10,189 nt of DNA from an uncultured Alphaproteobacteria bacterium (GTDB taxonomy: Bacteria; Pseudomonadota; Alphaproteobacteria; Reyranellales; Reyranellaceae). The notes under the pieces were generated by a model. The model did not search any database. It was given only the letters and a program-made list of their open reading frames with translations, and had not been told where the DNA came from. The stretch spans positions 1 to 10,189 of the forward strand of contig CAIYWM010000378.1 in the NCBI GenBank assembly GCA_903929895.1, written 5' to 3'. A program made the position numbers and the translations under genes. Every line of letters starts with the position of its first letter. Positions within the stretch are counted from its first letter, which is position 1. This document shows, in pieces, positions 7,834-10,189 of this stretch.

Positions 7834-8352
7834 ATGCGCATCTTCAATCCGAGCTTCGGCATGGCCGCCGCTGGTCCGGCCAAAGTGACCTTGCAGCCCG
7901 TCAACTGGGCAACCGACGCCATTGCGCTGATCTCCAACTCCAAGCCGAATGCCCGTGAGCTGCTGGAAGGCGTCCGCGCCATGCTGGGCGCACACCGCCC
8001 GGTGGACAACATTCACTTCCATGCCAAGAACAGCGCCAGCCAGCCCGCGCCGAAGGAACTGATCGAGAAGGTCGCGAAGAACTACAAGGCGGCGCTGCTA
8101 GCCTTAGGGGATTGAGGAAGCTGTTCATCGTGGAGTTTCCACGACAGCCTCGAACTCGAGAAGCTCGGCATCACCGCTTTCGTGATTGCCACTGAGACTT
8201 TCAAACCGCTGGTTCTGGCGCAGGCGAAAGCCCGCAAGGTCGAAGCGCGCCTGATCGTGGTCAAGCATCCCGTCGGCGGCCTCAACGCCGAAGAGCTGCG
8301 GGAACGCATCGAAGCAGCGACCAAGGGACTGACCGAGGCCACAGTCAAATGA
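7834..8352 (+). CDS. UGSC-motif selenoprotein (Sec94 encoded by in-frame TGA)
   Basis: A 172-residue protein if TGA 8113-8115 is read as selenocysteine. Before the TGA it reads IFNPSFG (3-9), ALISNSKPNARELLEGV (31-47) and ALLALGD (87-93). After it come GSCSSWSFHDSLELEKLGI (95-113), FVIATETF and LIVVKHPVGGL (140-150), ending with TGA 8350-8352. The motif is thus Sec94-Gly-Ser-Cys97, matching the UGSC family of predicted selenoproteins and their Cys homologues as I know it. Support for recoding: the frame stays open and family-like on both sides, a SECIS-like hairpin follows the TGA, and the true stop overlaps the next start by ATGA. Sec94 and Cys97 could form a selenenyl-sulfide redox centre. 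The biochemical role is not known to me; the flavoprotein upstream suggests reduction of Sec-Cys. If recoding fails, the product is a 93-aa fragment. selA-selD are not in the window. Confidence 0.9.
8113..8115 (+). other. Selenocysteine (recoded UGA) codon
   Basis: TGA at codon 94 of the UGSC protein, followed by GGA AGC TGT (Gly-Ser-Cys). The position in the UGSC motif and the downstream hairpin argue for Sec insertion rather than termination. Confidence 0.88.
8120..8148 (+). promoter_or_regulatory. Bacterial SECIS-like stem-loop
   Basis: A hairpin within the coding sequence just after the TGA. The upper stem is a perfect 7 bp, TCGTGGA (8128-8134) with TCCACGA (8138-8144), closing a GTT apical loop (8135-8137). 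The lower stem GCTG (8120-8123) pairs with CAGC (8145-8148), with TTCA (8124-8127) bulged on the 5' side. The loop G is 20 nt past the TGA. A small apical loop with an early G, a 5'-side bulge and this distance are what the SelB-binding SECIS of bacterial selenoprotein mRNAs requires, as in E. coli fdhF. Confidence 0.82.
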
Positions 8353-9386
8353 AGGACATCGCCGAACAGGAAGTGATCGACATCGGCGACATGGATGTCG
8401 AGGCCTTCAACGAGTACGCCAACGAACAGGGCTGGAGCGACGGCATGCCGCTCTTCGTGCCCACCGAGGCGAAGGTGGCGAAGTTCGTCGAGACCGTCCG
8501 CGGCGACAACCGCCCCTACCCGCCGGTGCCCCCACGCCAGGTCGTCCCGACGCTGCAGGCCCTGGCCGCGAACGCCGTCATGGCGGGCTGCAAGCCCGAG
8601 TACTTCCCGGTCGTGACCGCCGCCCTGCGCGGCGTGCTCGACCCCGAGTACAATCTGCACGGCACGCTCGCGACAACGCACTCCTGTGCGCCCATGGTCA
8701 TGGTGAGCGGCCCGATCCGGCACGAGCTCAACATCAACTGCGGCACCAACTGCTTCGGCCAGGGTCGCCAGGCCAACGCCACGATCGGCCGCGCGCTCGG
8801 GCTGATGCTGCTGAACGTGGCCGGCGCCAAGCCGGGCGAGATGGACCGGTCGACCCAGGGCAATCCCGCCAAGTTCACCTTCTGCTTCGGCGAGAACGAG
8901 GAGGAGAACCCATGGACGCCCTATCACGTGCAGCGCGGCTTCGCGCCCACGGACTCGGTCGTGACGGTGATGTCGGGCGAAGGCCCGCATAACCTCAACG
9001 ACCATGGTTCGACCACTGGAGACGGGCTGCTGACCACCTTCGCCGGCGGCATGTCCAACCCGGGCTCCAATACGATCTACGGCAAGGGCCCGATGTTCGT
9101 CATCATCGGTCCCGAGCATGCCGCGACCCTGAAGCGCGACGGGTTCACGATCGACAGCATCCGCGAGGAGCTGTGGAAACGCTCGCGGGTCCATCTCTCG
9201 CGCGTCTCGAAGGAAAACCTCGTTACGTACGAGACCACCGGCCACAAGCCTGACGGTGACTGGCTGTCGATCGGCCGCGATCCGAAGGACATCCACATCA
9301 CCGTGGCGGGCGGTGCGGGCAAGCATTCGGCGTTCATTCCGTCGTTCGGCGGCACCACCGTCGCCTGCACGCGCATCGCCCGATGA
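8349..9386 (+). CDS. Conserved protein of unknown function, cysteine-rich member of a tandem pair
   Basis: 345 aa, no signal peptide or membrane helix, so probably cytoplasmic. I do not recognise a characterised family. It is clearly paralogous to the next gene: both share SDGxPLxxPT near residue 30, a PVV...LxPxxNL block, GPI, IGRAL, GAK and PAKxTxCF. Likely functional residues include Cys81 (AGCKPEY), His111-Ser-Cys113, Cys131 and Cys135 (NCGTNCFGQG) and Cys179 (FTFCFGENEEENPW). The clustered cysteines suggest a redox or metal/cofactor site, which would suit a partner of the selenoprotein. A C-terminal third (about 220-345) contains the glycine-rich TFAGGMSNPGSNTIYGKGP and ends in FGGTTVACTRIAR. 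The ATG at 8349 overlaps the selenoprotein stop (ATGA); GAGG at 8335-8338 is a possible ribosome site. The end overlaps the next start, again by ATGA. Confidence 0.85.
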   Translation: MKDIAEQEVIDIGDMDVEAFNEYANEQGWSDGMPLFVPTEAKVAKFVETVRGDNRPYPPVPPRQVVPTLQALAANAVMAGCKPEYFPVVTAALRGVLDPEYNLHGTLATTHSCAPMVMVSGPIRHELNINCGTNCFGQGRQANATIGRALGLMLLNVAGAKPGEMDRSTQGNPAKFTFCFGENEEENPWTPYHVQRGFAPTDSVVTVMSGEGPHNLNDHGSTTGDGLLTTFAGGMSNPGSNTIYGKGPMFVIIGPEHAATLKRDGFTIDSIREELWKRSRVHLSRVSKENLVTYETTGHKPDGDWLSIGRDPKDIHITVAGGAGKHSAFIPSFGGTTVACTRIAR

Positions 9387-10189
9387 ACGAGTGGTGCGGC
9401 TGGCCGGTCGTCGACGAGTCGACGGCCTGGGAGAGCGCACAGCAGATCCTGGCGGAGGCCGAACTCTCGGACGGCCTCCCGCTGGTCCCGCCCACGCAGA
9501 AGCGCCTCGACGCCATGATCGCCGGTATCGCCGGCCGGGCGGACTCCCTCGGGATGATGCCGCCGATGTTCGGGGACATCACGCCAGAGTCCGTCGCCTA
9601 CCAGTGCGTGATCGCGGGCGGCGTGCCGACCGAGCTGCCGGTCGTGCTCGCGGCAGCCCAGGCCATTCTCGAACCGGACTTCAATCTCCTGGGCATCGCG
9701 ACGACCACCGGCAGCGCCGCGGTCGCGCTCTGCCTCCACGGCCCGATCGCGCAGCAGCTGGGCGTCAACGCGCTGACCAACGCCATCGGTCCCGGCAACC
9801 GCACCAATGCCTGCATCGGCCGCGCCCTGCAGCTTTGCCTGCGCAACATCGGCGGCGCCAAATCGGACACCGGCGACATGGCGACGATGGGGCAGCCCGC
9901 CAAGTACACGCTGTGCTTCGCCGAGCGGAGCGACGGCCCCTTCCCGACCTTCACCCAGCGCCACGGCCTTGCGAAGGACGAGAGCGCCCTCACGGTGATG
10001 GGCATTTCAGGCACTGCCGAGGTGCTGCCGGGCGACGGTGAAGGCGCCACCCCCGAGGCGATCCTCGACCCGGTCGTCGCCGGCATGCGCGCCGAGATCG
10101 TGATGTCGGGCCAGAGCCGCAAGAGCGGGCGCGGCGAGCAGGTCCTTCTCCTGCCGCTCGAACTCGCCGACAAGATCGCGCGACACGAG
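9383..10189 (+). CDS. Paralogue of the preceding gene, lacking its cysteines (runs off right edge)
   Basis: 269 codons from ATG 9383 with no stop before the window end; by comparison with its 345-aa neighbour roughly the last 75 residues are missing. It aligns almost without gaps to the previous protein across SDGLPLVPPT (29-38), ELPVVLAAAQAILEPDFNL (84-102), GPI (120-122), TNACIGRAL (141-149), IGGAK (156-160) and MGQPAKYTLCFAE (169-181). The cysteines equivalent to 81, 113, 131 and 135 of the neighbour are Gly80, Ala112, Ala130 and Ala134 here; only the TLCF cysteine (Cys178) is kept. No ribosome site precedes the ATG, which overlaps the upstream stop by 4 nt, so translation is probably coupled. 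A heteromeric complex with one catalytic and one structural subunit is a reasonable inference. No known function is recognised. Confidence 0.83.
   Translation, partial: MNEWCGWPVVDESTAWESAQQILAEAELSDGLPLVPPTQKRLDAMIAGIAGRADSLGMMPPMFGDITPESVAYQCVIAGGVPTELPVVLAAAQAILEPDFNLLGIATTTGSAAVALCLHGPIAQQLGVNALTNAIGPGNRTNACIGRALQLCLRNIGGAKSDTGDMATMGQPAKYTLCFAERSDGPFPTFTQRHGLAKDESALTVMGISGTAEVLPGDGEGATPEAILDPVVAGMRAEIVMSGQSRKSGRGEQVLLLPLELADKIARHE

Noticed and set aside
7819..8115. A 98-aa reading frame starting at GTG 7819 and stopping at TGA 8115 as a complete gene
   Set aside because: The GTG overlaps the GGAGG ribosome site for ATG 7834, and the TGA is best read as selenocysteine with the protein continuing to 8352.
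8082..9440. Minus-strand 452-codon frame opposite the first paralogue
   Set aside because: Low-complexity Arg/Gly/Ala/Val composition; the plus strand has conserved paralogy and operon overlaps.

Overview
The window is GC-rich with tightly packed, mostly 4-nt-overlapping genes. The gene content points to an alphaproteobacterium: an rpiB-glyA pair, and a Liv-type ABC operon carrying a small membrane gene. I suspect a Rhodospirillales/Hyphomicrobiales-type soil or aquatic organism, but this is inference from gene style, not from a search.

Layout. (1) Minus strand, 1-1187: rpiB (ribose-5-phosphate isomerase B) followed after 5 nt by glyA (serine hydroxymethyltransferase), which runs off the left edge. 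(2) Minus strand, 6759 down to 1350: a complete high-affinity branched-chain amino acid/amide type ABC transporter in the order livH-livM-livG-livF-(small 3-TM protein)-livK, closed by a clean intrinsic terminator at 1301-1326. livF carries an in-frame TAG at codon 180, with an intact frame on both sides. (3) Intergenic 6760-6947: a divergent control region. (4) Plus strand, 6948 to the right edge: a four-gene operon of a thioredoxin-reductase-like flavoprotein, a UGSC-motif protein whose first motif residue is encoded by an in-frame TGA (selenocysteine), and two tandem paralogous proteins of unknown function, the second cut by the window edge.

The plus-strand operon is the most interesting part. 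A conventional gene caller would end the second gene at TGA 8113-8115 and leave about 235 nt apparently non-coding. The same frame in fact continues to 8352, giving a 172-residue protein with the motif Sec-Gly-Ser-Cys. A stem-loop with the geometry of a bacterial SECIS element lies immediately after the TGA (8120-8148). The stop of this extended frame overlaps the next start by ATGA, as at the other tight junctions here. The flavoprotein keeps the CxxC redox pair and FAD motifs but has lost the usual NADPH-binding motifs. The first of the two tandem paralogues has four cysteines that the second lacks. Together they look like a selenium-dependent redox pathway of unknown substrate. The divergently transcribed Liv transporter may supply that substrate; this last link is inference.
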